From: Fischerella sp. PCC 9431 | GTDB lineage: Bacteria > Cyanobacteriota > Cyanobacteriia > Cyanobacteriales > Nostocaceae | Direction: 5' to 3' | NCBI RefSeq assembly: GCF_000447295.1 | Contig: NZ_KE650771.1 | Span: forward strand, 6,374,295-6,438,294 | Length of the DNA stretch: 64,000 nucleotides | In this document: positions 6,964 through 16,297 of the stretch, piece after piece | Position numbering within the stretch: position 1 is the stretch's first letter | How the letters are laid out: each line of letters starts with the position of its first letter | Notes under the pieces: model-generated | What the model was told of the DNA's origin: nothing | What the model saw: the letters and a program-made list of their open reading frames with translations, nothing else | The model's database searches: none | Program-made: the position numbers and the translations under genes

Positions 6964-7539
6964 CTAGGATTCTTGCTGATTGAGCAATTCCATTTTGATG
7001 ACTTTCTCCGTTACCAAATCAACTTCTACTGGTGTTGGTTCCACCGCAACTGTAATTCGGTAACTAAAACCCGCCTTCAAACGCCATTCATTTGCCCCCC
7101 AGAAATCCCAAGTATTAGGTGTATCTTGAGGTAGGGCAAACCAAGCACGAAGGGGACGCGATTGATTCCGCATTTGTCCTACAAGTACCTCTTGAGGCAA
7201 TAGAGGATAGTTCACTAAAGCTTTCATCACATTGCCCAAAAGACGATGCTCGATATCGACATCCTTTGCCCAGACTGTAAGCTGGTAGGTTAAATCCATC
7301 CGTACCGGATCTCTGGTTTGAGTACCATTTGCACCGTTGCGAGTGATGTAACGTTCTGGATCTCGAAATTCCAAATTCTCGCGGATGTCGTAGAGAAAAC
7401 AATTAATTGCAGGTTTATTTCCTAGCTGATTTTCCCAATCAGTGTTGGGTCGCTCAAACATGATGTCGATCGCACTAGGATCAATCGGCACTTTTTGAAT
7501 TAGCAGTTGTTTGAGGGTTTCGTCAAGATCGTGGATCAT
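6964..7539 (-). CDS. eCIS cap/tail-terminator protein, DUF4255 (Pvc16-like)
   Basis: A 191-residue protein of the Pvc16_N/DUF4255 family. It has the typical start IHDLDETLKQLLIQKVPIDPSAIDIMFERPNTDWENQLGNKPAINCFLYDIRENLEFR and the block DPVRMDLTYQLTVWAKDVDIEHRLLGNVMKALVNYPLLPQEVL. It ends with the beta segment GFSYRITVAVEPTPVEVDLVTEKVI. In Afp and PVC particles the homologue caps the tube/sheath end away from the baseplate and sets tail length. The length is slightly below that of many homologues but includes the whole conserved domain. It lies downstream of the AAA+ ATPase gene in the same direction, with the effector gene after it. Cytoplasmic until particle assembly. Confidence 0.88.
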   Translation of the reverse strand: MIHDLDETLKQLLIQKVPIDPSAIDIMFERPNTDWENQLGNKPAINCFLYDIRENLEFRDPERYITRNGANGTQTRDPVRMDLTYQLTVWAKDVDIEHRLLGNVMKALVNYPLLPQEVLVGQMRNQSRPLRAWFALPQDTPNTWDFWGANEWRLKAGFSYRITVAVEPTPVEVDLVTEKVIKMELLNQQES

Positions 7540-7694
7540 TTCATATTTGGTAATGAGAATGAAGAATCAAATATTTAGAAATTAAAGGATTTTTTAGCCC
7601 TATTTTCTGTATTCTCACTGAGAAGTGACTTCCTTATTCTTCTATTCATCATAGTCCTTGGCAAGAAAATTCAGTTAAATCACCGAGACATTAT

Positions 7695-9818
7695 TTACGT
7701 TTCTTGATACCAAAACTCTTCTTCACTCACTAAGCGTCCCATTTTCTGAAACTCTCGTTTAGTTGCCTTCAACAAATGTGACATCCTTACCGATTGCTCC
7801 TGTTGTGCGGCAAGAAAGGCAGCAGCAAGGGCGATATTGCGAATATTCCCCCCTGCTAGTTTGAACTTACGTGCTAGTAGTGATAAATCTACTTCCTGGG
7901 ATAAAGGAATTTCTTGCGGGAAAATACGTTGCCAAATTTGCAGGCGATATTCTTCTTCAGGAAAGGGAAACTCGACAATGAAACGAATTCTGCGAGTAAA
8001 AGCATCATCAAGATTCTGACGCAGATTAGTAGTGAGGATAGTAATGCCTTGATACTCCTCCATTTTCTGCAACAAATAGGCAACTTCCAAATTAGCATAG
8101 CGATCGTGAGCATCTTTAACTTCCGATCGCTTACCAAAAATGGCATCAGCTTCATCAAACAGAAGAATAGCGTTGGTGTTTTCAGCAGCAGTAAAAATGC
8201 GCTCTAAATTTTTCTCCGTTTCCCCGATATACTTGCTCACAACTTGCGAAAGATCGATTTTGTAGAGATCAAGTTGTAGGTCATTGGCAATAATTTCTGC
8301 TGCCATCGTTTTACCTGTACCTGGTAAACCGGAAAATAGCACATTTAATCCTTTACCGAGAGATAATTTACTGGCAAAACCCCATTTCTCATAGACAAGG
8401 TGCTGATACTTAGCTTGATTGCAGATATCTTGTAGCTGTTCAAGTTGATCTGGCAGTAACACAATATCATCCCAAATGTACTTTGGCTCAATCTTCTTGG
8501 CTAATGCTGCTAACTGATGACCAGATTGACTACGAGCGGCTGCAAACAGATGATCAGTGGTCAGTTGCATTGACTTCTCATCGGGAAACTTCTGTGGTAT
8601 TTGAGTTGTCATATCCCAGAGAGCCTGATTGAAAGCAGTGATCACAGCATCAGTAATTTGGTCTATTGTCAGGCGAAAACGTTCTGCTAAAGCATCTAAG
8701 TCATCGTCAGTTATTTGCATACCCACTGCTGCTAATTTTTGCTGCCAATGACGACGACGTTGAGTAAAATCTGGTAAGGTAAAAGTAACATTAATGACTC
8801 CTAAAGGCTGATGCTCAGAAGGAAACCACGACTGCACACCAGATAAGATGACAACTCCAGGATATTCTGCTAGTTGGTCAAATAAGTATTGAGAGGAGCT
8901 ATATTGCTCTTGAGTACGTAGAGTATCTACCCCCTCTAAGTACAGTAAGGCATTCTGAAATCGAGCTTCCCGCAACAGTAGTTTTATAGTTGATTGCCAG
9001 TTTATCTTCTCTGCTGAGGCCAGAACGAGATCTGCAATGAGTAAAGTGATACCAGCTTTGGTAGCTAAGGCTTCAGCAGTGCGGCGTTTCAAAGTTTTCT
9101 GAGAGCCAGAAAAGTAAAAATACAGAGATTGATTTGTATTCCTGGCTAAATTTACTAGTAGGGGCAATGACTGTTGAATTGACTCAGCGATGGGTAAATT
9201 ATTCAAAGGAGCAGTTGTAGTTAAAAACCAACAGAAGGATGCTAAACGCTCATCTAGTCCCCGTTGTGCGAGTAGGAAACGGACAACTTGTGCGTCAAGT
9301 TTCAGATAATGAGACAGCTGAGGTGGTTGGAGTTGACGAGAATCGGTTAACAGGTGAAGTAAACCATGACGCAGCAAGGGAGCATCAGCACTGAAAGAGT
9401 TATATCGTGCTAGTTTGGCTGCTGGTGAGGGACAAAGAAGATTCAATGCTAAATCAAGCGTTGGTCGTTTGCGAGTGACATCATCTTGTAAATAGGCGTA
9501 TAAACGTTCGTATTTAAGGTCAATTTCTGGTGCTAGGGCGATTAGTATGATGTCCAATTCAAAAGCTGATAGTTCAAAAGCTTGCTGCAACCAAGCAAAC
9601 CGAGAGTTGCTACTGATAGATTGTAGTTCAAGCTCACTCCTAAATAGAGGCATTCCTGGTTGACGATTTAGGAGTTGCTTTATGTCTTTTTGGTTGATAT
9701 ACAGACCTCGATAGGGGTCAGTTGCAGCCTCGGTTCCATAGACAAATTGGGCTTGGGTTATGGCATTTTCTAAGAGTTGGTCAATGCGTTGCAATGCCAA
9801 GAGCAGATCGTCAAACAT
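7695..9818 (-). CDS. eCIS AAA+ ATPase (Afp15/Pvc15-like)
   Basis: A 707-residue AAA+ ATPase. The C-terminal AAA module carries Walker A GLPGTGKT (about residues 490-497), Walker B LLFDEAD (about 549-555), a conserved ERYANLEVAYLLQKMEEY-like helix (DRYANLEVAYLLQKMEEY), sensor ITILTTN and the arginine-finger region DDAFTRRIRF. The first 450 residues contain a winged-helix-like N-domain and a degenerate AAA-like module (NLARNTNQSLYFYFSGSQKTLKRRTAEALATKAG). This layout is that of the ATPase found in every eCIS type, which is needed for particle maturation or cargo loading; the mechanism is not settled. It lies 24 bases from the downstream end of the ParA-like gene, suggesting one transcript with it. 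Confidence 0.9.
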   Translation of the reverse strand: MFDDLLLALQRIDQLLENAITQAQFVYGTEAATDPYRGLYINQKDIKQLLNRQPGMPLFRSELELQSISSNSRFAWLQQAFELSAFELDIILIALAPEIDLKYERLYAYLQDDVTRKRPTLDLALNLLCPSPAAKLARYNSFSADAPLLRHGLLHLLTDSRQLQPPQLSHYLKLDAQVVRFLLAQRGLDERLASFCWFLTTTAPLNNLPIAESIQQSLPLLVNLARNTNQSLYFYFSGSQKTLKRRTAEALATKAGITLLIADLVLASAEKINWQSTIKLLLREARFQNALLYLEGVDTLRTQEQYSSSQYLFDQLAEYPGVVILSGVQSWFPSEHQPLGVINVTFTLPDFTQRRRHWQQKLAAVGMQITDDDLDALAERFRLTIDQITDAVITAFNQALWDMTTQIPQKFPDEKSMQLTTDHLFAAARSQSGHQLAALAKKIEPKYIWDDIVLLPDQLEQLQDICNQAKYQHLVYEKWGFASKLSLGKGLNVLFSGLPGTGKTMAAEIIANDLQLDLYKIDLSQVVSKYIGETEKNLERIFTAAENTNAILLFDEADAIFGKRSEVKDAHDRYANLEVAYLLQKMEEYQGITILTTNLRQNLDDAFTRRIRFIVEFPFPEEEYRLQIWQRIFPQEIPLSQEVDLSLLARKFKLAGGNIRNIALAAAFLAAQQEQSVRMSHLLKATKREFQKMGRLVSEEEFWYQET

Positions 9819-9842
9819 AGCATTTCTATATTGATACCTTCG

Positions 9843-10619
9843 CTAATTATGAAGTGCTATCTGCTTGGCGATCGCATTTACTTCCTGTGTCCACGGATGA
9901 TTAGGGTAGCACAAGCTGAAAATATCCTTACTACCCAGATAAAACATTTCTTCACAGACAGGTAGAACACCAGCTACGGTTGTACCATAGGTTGAAGAGA
10001 TTTGTTGCCGCAAAGCTTGAAAGTTAAAAGCAGGTAAAGCCTTATTAACTACTAGCATGATATTAGGAACATTTAACTTGCGTGCCACATCCACGGCTAC
10101 GGCTGTACCTTGGTAGTCTTGCTGATCTGGTCGCAGGATAACAACAAGAATATCAGAAATGATGATAGACAGCAGAGTTTCTTCATTAATGCCAGGGTGA
10201 GTATCAATAAAAAGATAGTCGAGTTTCAAACGTTTAGTTAAATGCTGGAAACCATCATTAAGTAACCGCGCATCGTATCCTTCACGCAGAATGCGAGAGA
10301 TTTCACTTGTTTTAATACTAGAGGGAATCAGAAAAATATTACCTTTTATTTTCGCATTTTTTTGCCTCATTTTAATTAATGGTGTAACATCGTAAGCAGC
10401 TTTTTCAATTGGACAGCGACCCCATAAATAATCATTTAGGGTATAGCCTAATTTATCCTCTTCTAGACCGAAAAGAACATGGATGCCAGGCGATTGAATA
10501 TCTGTATCAACAATACCAACTCGCTTACCAGAACGAGCAATGAGAGTAGCAATATTAGCAGTTGTATTTGATTTGCCTGTTCCGCCACGAAATGAATGAA
10601 TAGAAATGATTTTAGACAT
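9843..10619 (-). CDS. MinD/ParA-type ATPase at the head of the eCIS gene string
   Basis: A 258-residue ATPase of the MinD/ParA superfamily. It has the deviant Walker A SFRGGTGKSNTTANIA (residues about 9-24), the switch aspartates in GIVDTDIQSPGIHVLFGL and the Walker B-like LDYLFIDTHPGINEETLL. It lacks the usual ParB or MinE partner. The first gene of the minus-strand eCIS string as seen here, it ends 24 bases before the AAA+ ATPase start. ParA/MinD proteins position plasmids, chemoreceptor arrays and carboxysomes, so a job in placing or distributing injection particles is attractive but is my inference. The KGG lysine is replaced by Arg (RGGTGKS), while the P-loop lysine remains, so ATP binding is expected. 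Confidence 0.75.
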   Translation of the reverse strand: MSKIISIHSFRGGTGKSNTTANIATLIARSGKRVGIVDTDIQSPGIHVLFGLEEDKLGYTLNDYLWGRCPIEKAAYDVTPLIKMRQKNAKIKGNIFLIPSSIKTSEISRILREGYDARLLNDGFQHLTKRLKLDYLFIDTHPGINEETLLSIIISDILVVILRPDQQDYQGTAVAVDVARKLNVPNIMLVVNKALPAFNFQALRQQISSTYGTTVAGVLPVCEEMFYLGSKDIFSLCYPNHPWTQEVNAIAKQIALHN

Positions 10620-11302
10620 AAAATATCCTTAATTCAAATATTACTTAATCCTTGTTAAGTTTCATCTACAATCGTAATAAAAAACAATTAACACTGGTTA
10701 ATATAAATGTTTTAGCGCTAAATAAAGACTAAATTACTTACTAATAATTCTCCGATTATTGGATATAAAACCACTAATATTTAACAGTCATTAATTAGTT
10801 TATTATTCATTTTTTAATACTATTTTCTTGAATTAACCTTTTACAATTATTTATTTTTAATATTTTTATCTTATAACAATACCAAAACAATAACATCTGA
10901 AAAATGTCTTGAATATTTTTTAAACGAAATATATAAACTGTCTCTAACTTTCGTTGATTATTTAAGTAAAATTAACTATAACTTTTGTCATAGCTAATTT
11001 AGTTGTTGGTTGGTTATTAAGAATAGTCCTTGTCTCCCTTTCCGTTAACTGGTATCTTGCTCCAACCCCATATCCCGCCTCAGAATTAAGAAGTGAGGCT
11101 AATAGCAGAAGTCAGTTTTTACGGACTGTCCTATAGCGTTTCTCAATCTAGTGAGATACATTTTTAAAGCTACTTGTTTTGATATCAAAGGTTTAGCTGT
11201 ACTTCAGTTGCCTGAGAAACGCTATAGTTAGATTTATCTGATTTTAGCTATTAGCCAATAAATTTATTTATTTGTGGGATATGGGGTTGATGCAAGATAT
11301 GA
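10620..11302. other. AT-rich intergenic region with one MITE
   Basis: This 680-base gap separates the ParA-like gene (minus, starting at 10619) from the end of the histidine kinase gene. The left 400 bases are very AT-rich and must contain the promoter of the eCIS ATPase genes, although I cannot single out -35/-10 boxes. The right half holds the inverted-repeat element at 11131-11227. No gene was found. Confidence 0.6.
11131..11227. mobile_element. MITE with 15-base inverted repeats, 97 bp
   Basis: The ends are CTATAGCGTTTCTCA (11131-11145) and its exact complement (11213-11227), 97 bases in total with no coding capacity. The form is that of a non-autonomous insertion element. I see no convincing target duplication and cannot assign the parent IS family. 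Confidence 0.6.
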
Positions 11303-12589
11303 TTAAACAAGTCCCTTCTGGAGAGTAGGATTTGTTCTGCTTGGAACTGGGGCTAATTCTAAAGGTGTATTAGCAGGAAATTCTGATAAGGGTAGTCTGA
11401 CAGTTAAACTACAACCAGACCCCAACTCAGTTTCAATTTGGAAGTGACCTTTTAAAAGTGCAACTCTTTGTTGCATTTGTTGGAGTCCAAATCCTATTGG
11501 TTGCTGTTCTGATTGAAATCCTCTGCCATTATCTTCAATAGTGAGATAGACTTGCTCTGGAATTGCGCTTATCTGAATATGGACTGCTGTTGCTTGTGCA
11601 TGTTTATAGATATTTGTCAATGCCTCTTGCACGAGAAGGTAGAGTGTTTTACTAACTTCTACAGGTAATACAAAAGCTAAACTCAACTGAGTAGTAGGTA
11701 AAATACCTGTGGAATGATGAAATTCCCGTACCAAGAACATGATTGCCATTTGAAGCGATCGCTCTCTTGGTACATCTACACGCAGTGTATTGACTGAACG
11801 GCGAACCTCTTGCATAGCAAAAGAGCCGAGCCGTTTGGACTCCACAATATAACGATAAGCTTGCTCTAGATCAACTTGCCAATATCTCAAAGCGGTCTGG
11901 AGTTGAATATTCATCACAGCTAGAGCATGTCCAAGAGAATCGTGAATATTATGAGCGGTATGATTACGTTCGCGCACAACTGCTAAGTCTTCAACTTGCA
12001 CAATATACTGCTGTAGTTGCTTATGAAGAATTGCTAGCTGTTCTTGGATCTGGCGTTCACGCATGACTGTATTTATCAAATGCAGCAAAAACAATAATCC
12101 TGTACCAAACATGAGTGCATGGGTCAATTGATTCAACCAAAAATTTCCTTGCTCTAAGGATGATAAAGATAAACTCATGCTGCTGACAGATTGAATTTGT
12201 AGACCCAAAAATAGGACAAAAACCAAACCAGCTAACAGGTAGCGTTCTGATAACTCAAACAAGAAGCTACTGCGGATTACTACTACAATCAGCAATAATG
12301 GCCACAGCTGTAAATACCCTAACGCTGCTCCAAGCAAAATCAATCCAAATTCAATGATTGTATAAAATACTTTGTACAATGTTTTGCCATAGGGTAGTAT
12401 GAACCCCATCAAGCCGAAGACAAGCAAAATCAAGAAAGATGGAATTGATAAATTAGGATTTCGAGAAAAAACAATTGACATCAAGGAGTTAGCTACAGCG
12501 CAAGTCGCCACTAACCCCCATTCGGTGTAGAGCAAAAAACGAAATGGATTTGAGCGGACAGGAAATGAGAGACTCATAGAAAGTGGCAA
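11303..12589 (-). CDS. Membrane sensor histidine kinase, NarL/DesK type
   Basis: A 428-residue kinase. Five or six hydrophobic helices fill residues about 15-175, with no recognisable input domain. A coiled linker follows, then a HisKA_3 dimerisation box with the phosphorylated His in NIHDSLGHALAVMNIQLQTA (H216). The ATPase domain has the N-box QEALTNIYKHA (about 321-331), G1 DNGRGF (353-358) and GFGLQQMQQRV. This family normally phosphorylates LuxR/NarL-type response regulators, but none is encoded within the window. The stimulus may be membrane-borne, as in DesK. The kinase at 14605-15612 is similar in its catalytic half, so the two may act on the same regulator. Confidence 0.88.
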   Translation of the reverse strand: MPLSMSLSFPVRSNPFRFLLYTEWGLVATCAVANSLMSIVFSRNPNLSIPSFLILLVFGLMGFILPYGKTLYKVFYTIIEFGLILLGAALGYLQLWPLLLIVVVIRSSFLFELSERYLLAGLVFVLFLGLQIQSVSSMSLSLSSLEQGNFWLNQLTHALMFGTGLLFLLHLINTVMRERQIQEQLAILHKQLQQYIVQVEDLAVVRERNHTAHNIHDSLGHALAVMNIQLQTALRYWQVDLEQAYRYIVESKRLGSFAMQEVRRSVNTLRVDVPRERSLQMAIMFLVREFHHSTGILPTTQLSLAFVLPVEVSKTLYLLVQEALTNIYKHAQATAVHIQISAIPEQVYLTIEDNGRGFQSEQQPIGFGLQQMQQRVALLKGHFQIETELGSGCSLTVRLPLSEFPANTPLELAPVPSRTNPTLQKGLV

Positions 12590-12766
12590 CTACTGCTAAA
12601 ACTAACCTTGTTACCTACTTATTTTGAATCTTTTAAATTTAATTTCAAGAGCAAATAACAACTTCAAGACTTTTGTTAGAGTATTTGCTTTCTCATCAAC
12701 GAAAGTTATAGAGAAATTTACTTGTATAATTTTTTTTGTTAATTATGATACATAAAAATCCTGTAG

Positions 12767-13621
12767 TTAAAATAAACGAGCAGGTTTATTCTGTAATTGA
12801 GAAGCGATCGCCATGACTCGATCTACCACAGCAATCATATATTTATAATTTGGTACTTCTCCATTGGGTACATACTTCACTTCTTGAGCAAAAACTGAAG
12901 GGAAATCATTTAAGACTTGACGGATATATTCTTGATTTTTACGTTCCACATTTGGTCCAACCAAAAGCATACCAGGTGGAATTGAATGAGGATCTTTGAA
13001 GAGTATGCGAAGCTGATGATTTTTTGAAAGTGAATCATAAATCTCTAACTCTGCAATTGAAACTGCACCAGCATTTGCTTTTCCTTGGTCTACCCATTCT
13101 AAAACTGTTGTGGGTGTGGGTGCAAATAATATTTCAGCCAGTGTTAAACCATAAAGATTATAAAGGGGTAAATAATACCCTGTTGCTGAACCTGGCTGAC
13201 CTAATACCAGAGTTTGATCTTCTAGCATTTTTAAATCACCCAGTGAGCTATCCTTACGTACAACAATAATTGAGCGCAAGTTACTATCACCAACTAAAGG
13301 AAAAAGTGGAGTATATCGATAACGCGAGATTGCAAGAGCTGCTAAACCAGGTGGAGCAAATACTAATGACCAACTGCGATCTTTTAAACGCTCAATTGCT
13401 TGATTTTCATTGAAAGCAGGCTCTAGTAGAACATACACTTTTATTTTTTCAGCCAAGTACTTATTAAACTGAGTGTATTGATTAATGATCTCTTCTCCAC
13501 CACCGTAGTTAATGACACCAATGGTTAATTCACCTCCCCAATCAGCTTTAGATTTACAAGCGCTTATAATTAAAGATAATAGAAATAAAAAAAAGTTGCG
13601 GCGTGAAATTTTCTTTAACAT
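12767..13621 (-). CDS. PhnD-like periplasmic substrate-binding lipoprotein
   Basis: A 284-residue protein with a lipoprotein signal (KKISRRNFFLFLLSLIISAC, lipobox Cys at 22). It continues with a type 2 periplasmic binding fold of the PhnD/phosphite-phosphonate family (GELTIGVINYGGGEEIINQYTQFNKYLAEKI..., WSLVFAPPGLAALAISRYRYTPLFPLVG...IIVVRKDSSLGDLKMLEDQTLVLGQPGSATGYYLPLYNLYG). No ABC permease or ATPase gene is adjacent. The divergent neighbour on the plus strand encodes a DUF3365 membrane sensor, so this protein may serve as a sensory ligand-binder rather than a transporter component; that is inference. The ligand cannot be told from the sequence. The 84-base gap to 13706 must hold both divergent promoters. 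Confidence 0.8.
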   Translation of the reverse strand: MLKKISRRNFFLFLLSLIISACKSKADWGGELTIGVINYGGGEEIINQYTQFNKYLAEKIKVYVLLEPAFNENQAIERLKDRSWSLVFAPPGLAALAISRYRYTPLFPLVGDSNLRSIIVVRKDSSLGDLKMLEDQTLVLGQPGSATGYYLPLYNLYGLTLAEILFAPTPTTVLEWVDQGKANAGAVSIAELEIYDSLSKNHQLRILFKDPHSIPPGMLLVGPNVERKNQEYIRQVLNDFPSVFAQEVKYVPNGEVPNYKYMIAVVDRVMAIASQLQNKPARLF

Positions 13622-13705
13622 ATTTAATAATTATTAAATTTAAAATCAAAATGAATTTGCAAATTAAGGTATTAGAATAATGTGTCAATTAAATGATAAA
13701 AAACT

Positions 13706-14608
13706 ATGTTCAAAAACTTAAAAATTGGTACTAAGATAAACTTAATTTTAATAGTAGTTTTTATTCTTAGTATTTTAGTGACTAGTACTACCCTGTCAAC
13801 TTTACTACAGCATAGCGCGCAAAATGAAGTTACTTCTAAAGCAATAATTCTCATGCGTACAATGAATTCCGTGAGAAAATATACACAAGAACGCATTAAT
13901 CCTTTACTCAAATCTAGATTAGAAACAGACACACAATTTATCTCGGAAACAGTACCAGCTTTCTCTGCAATTAAAGTTTTTGAAAATTTTCGTAAAGACG
14001 ATGAATTTAAAAGTTTTATATACAGAGAGGCGGCAATAAATCCTACTAATTTGCGAGATAAAGCTGATGGCTTTGAAACCGAAATTTTACAACGCTTTCG
14101 TACCAATTCTAAAATTCAAGAAATTACTGGTTTTCGCAGCCTGCCTCAAGGACAGATATTTTATATTGCAAGACCACTAGCTATTACAGAACCGAGTTGT
14201 CTTGAGTGCCATTCAACAGTAGAGAAAGCGCCTAAGAGTTTGCTTGCAAGCTATGGTAGAAAAAATGGTTTTGGTTGGCAACTTAATGAAATTGTTGCTG
14301 CTCAAATAATTTCCGTTCCTTCTCAAGAAGTTTTTGACGATGCTGATCATAATTGGTCTATGATCATGGGACTTATGATTGCTATCTTTGCTATTGTAAT
14401 TCTTGTGCTGAATTTATTAATAAAAAGAGTTATTGTTCAGCGAATTAAAAGCATAGAAAAAATAGCACAGCAAGTCAGTATGGGTAAAATGAATATTGAT
14501 TTTGAAGAAAAATACAATGATGAAATTGGTGGACTAGCAGTGGCGTTTAATCGTATGAAATATAGTTTGGAAATAGCTCTAAACCTCCTTAAAAAAAATG
14601 AGAACTAA
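13706..14608 (+). CDS. Tll0287-like (DUF3365) haem sensor with HAMP domain
   Basis: A 300-residue membrane protein. One N-terminal transmembrane helix (about 11-33) is followed by a periplasmic DUF3365/Tll0287-like domain (about 40-205) with a c-type haem motif CLECH at 165-169. A second transmembrane helix (about 217-240) leads into a HAMP linker (about 240-293, RIKSIEKIAQQVSMGKMNIDFEEKYNDEIGGLAVAFNRM). It ends right after HAMP, so it carries no kinase of its own. It could signal by contacting the soluble kinase encoded convergently at 14605-15612, with which it overlaps by four bases. Tll0287-type domains are thought to sense redox state or small ligands through the haem. The start at 13706 gives a standard short cytoplasmic N-terminus (MFKNLKIGTKIN). 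Confidence 0.85.
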   Translation: MFKNLKIGTKINLILIVVFILSILVTSTTLSTLLQHSAQNEVTSKAIILMRTMNSVRKYTQERINPLLKSRLETDTQFISETVPAFSAIKVFENFRKDDEFKSFIYREAAINPTNLRDKADGFETEILQRFRTNSKIQEITGFRSLPQGQIFYIARPLAITEPSCLECHSTVEKAPKSLLASYGRKNGFGWQLNEIVAAQIISVPSQEVFDDADHNWSMIMGLMIAIFAIVILVLNLLIKRVIVQRIKSIEKIAQQVSMGKMNIDFEEKYNDEIGGLAVAFNRMKYSLEIALNLLKKNEN

Positions 14609-15612
14609 TTTAATTGAGAGAGTAAATTTTGCTGAAATTTACGGGCTTTATGGGGATTTGAAATTTCCAATGCTAAAATTTTTACGAGTTCTGTACAGGA
14701 AATATTAGGGTTGCTTTTGATAACTTTTTGAACAAGAAAAGATGCTATTGGACCAATTAATTCAGCTAAATGATACTCACATTGAGCTATAAATCTCTCC
14801 TTAGAAGCTATATTTTCTAGTTTTATTTCCTGTTTGATAGTCTCTTGTTGAAAAGATTTTGATATTTTTATCTCTGAAATCGGAAGCTCAGTTAATGGTA
14901 GTTCAACAGTTAGTTTACAGCCATTTCCTAGCTCAGTTTCTATATTGAAATTACCTTGTAAGGCTGTCACTCTTTCTTTGATACCCTGGATACCAAAACC
15001 TGTTTTTCTTTGTGATAACCTGAAACCTTGACCATTGTCTGTCACTACAAGTAATACACTGTTGAGATTGGCATTCACCAAAATCTCCACTTTTGTTGCT
15101 TGTGCATATTTACATATATTTGTCAAAGATTCTTGTACAATCCGATAGATAGTTGTCACTACCTTAATAGGTAGAGGAATAGATAAGCTGATGCTGGTAG
15201 AAGGTAAAATGCCAGTAGTTTGATGAAAATTTTTAATGACAGGAGTGATAAGTTCTTCTAGGGATTTTTCTTGAGTCTCATTTGTACGTAACGCAGAGAC
15301 AGATTGACGAACTTCATGAATAGCAACAGATCCTAATTTTTGAGCTTCTGTGAGAAACTGTTCTGCTTGAGAGGGGTCAATATGCCAAAGTTTACGAGCC
15401 GTTTGTAGCTGAATGTTAAGACTAGTTAACGCATTACCTAAAGAATCATGAATTTCACGAGCAATACGTTTGCGTTCTTGTACCGCAGCAAGCTCTTCAA
15501 TTTCTAGAAGATACTGTCTTAGCTCTTTGTATTGCAGTAATAAATCGGTGTAATGCTTATATACCACGGTATTAACCATCTCATTTAATACTAATGGACT
15601 ATTCAACAACAC
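14605..15612 (-). CDS. Soluble NarL-type histidine kinase with extra C-terminal domain
   Basis: A 335-residue kinase with no membrane segment. A coiled N-terminus (about 10-50) precedes the HisKA_3 box ERKRIAREIHDSLGNALTSLNIQLQTA (phosphorylated His about 56). The HATPase region has QESLTNICKYA, DNGQGF and GFGIQGIKERV. After the kinase (from about residue 265) comes a helical domain, CEYHLAELIGPIASFLVQKVIKS...CTELVKILALEISN...ARKFQQNLL. I associate this pattern with the C-termini of various cyanobacterial kinases, where its function is unknown. The start is a GTG at 15612; an in-frame stop lies just upstream at 15625-15627. Its 3' end overlaps the DUF3365 gene by four bases (convergent). No response regulator gene is nearby. 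Confidence 0.82.
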   Translation of the reverse strand: MLLNSPLVLNEMVNTVVYKHYTDLLLQYKELRQYLLEIEELAAVQERKRIAREIHDSLGNALTSLNIQLQTARKLWHIDPSQAEQFLTEAQKLGSVAIHEVRQSVSALRTNETQEKSLEELITPVIKNFHQTTGILPSTSISLSIPLPIKVVTTIYRIVQESLTNICKYAQATKVEILVNANLNSVLLVVTDNGQGFRLSQRKTGFGIQGIKERVTALQGNFNIETELGNGCKLTVELPLTELPISEIKISKSFQQETIKQEIKLENIASKERFIAQCEYHLAELIGPIASFLVQKVIKSNPNISCTELVKILALEISNPHKARKFQQNLLSQLN

Positions 15613-16297
15613 ACATTGGTTTGTTTAATTGCAACTTTGATGAGATTACTCCTTTTAATCCTTTTAAAATGAAAATCATATTCTTACCCCACAAGACTAG
15701 TTAGTTAATTTCCGGATTTCATCGCAAAATGCAGATATGAAATTACGGCTTTTATAGGAGCCTGTGTGTACCTATCTGAGGAAGATTGGGGATTTATGCA
15801 GCTATTCAAGAAATTGATATTTCTTTACATAATGATTATTTGTTTGCTAATTTGGCTCATATATTACTTACACTTGGAAATAAGTAGTTGCACAAAATTA
15901 AATTCGTTCGTAGAGGTACGGAACTCTTAACTCTTAACAAGAAAAGAACGTGTGTAATTAATTCTGTGTAAGTACTTATGTCATATCAGCATTGAACAAT
16001 TAAAGGTCAGTACAACATCGTTGACTGCTTTTTCTGTTTAGGGATTTTTAGTGCAACTTTTATTGTTCATCTGTCGGGTCAGTTGGGTATGATGTAGATA
16101 TTGCTCTAGTAACCTGTGACATTTTTATCTACTGATAGAATACTGTTACTGAAGCTTTTTTAGACTTTTTCAACATCCTCTAATCTCTATAATCCCTAGC
16201 AGTGAGATAATATTTAAACCATACACACAGAGTTCCTCTTTACCTTAATAAATTTTTGTAACACAATCCAATACATTCAGTTGCTGTAACTAGCATC
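15613..16297. other. Divergent intergenic region before parA
   Basis: This 685-base gap lies between the soluble kinase (minus) and parA (plus). It is AT-rich and contains no open frame that resembles a gene. It should hold the promoters for both flanking genes. I found no clear ParA/ParB operator or iteron array in it. Confidence 0.5.

Noticed and set aside
9843-10619. Plasmid ParA gene
   Set aside because: There is no ParB or centromere next to it and it adjoins the eCIS ATPase. The true partition pair is at 16298-18194.
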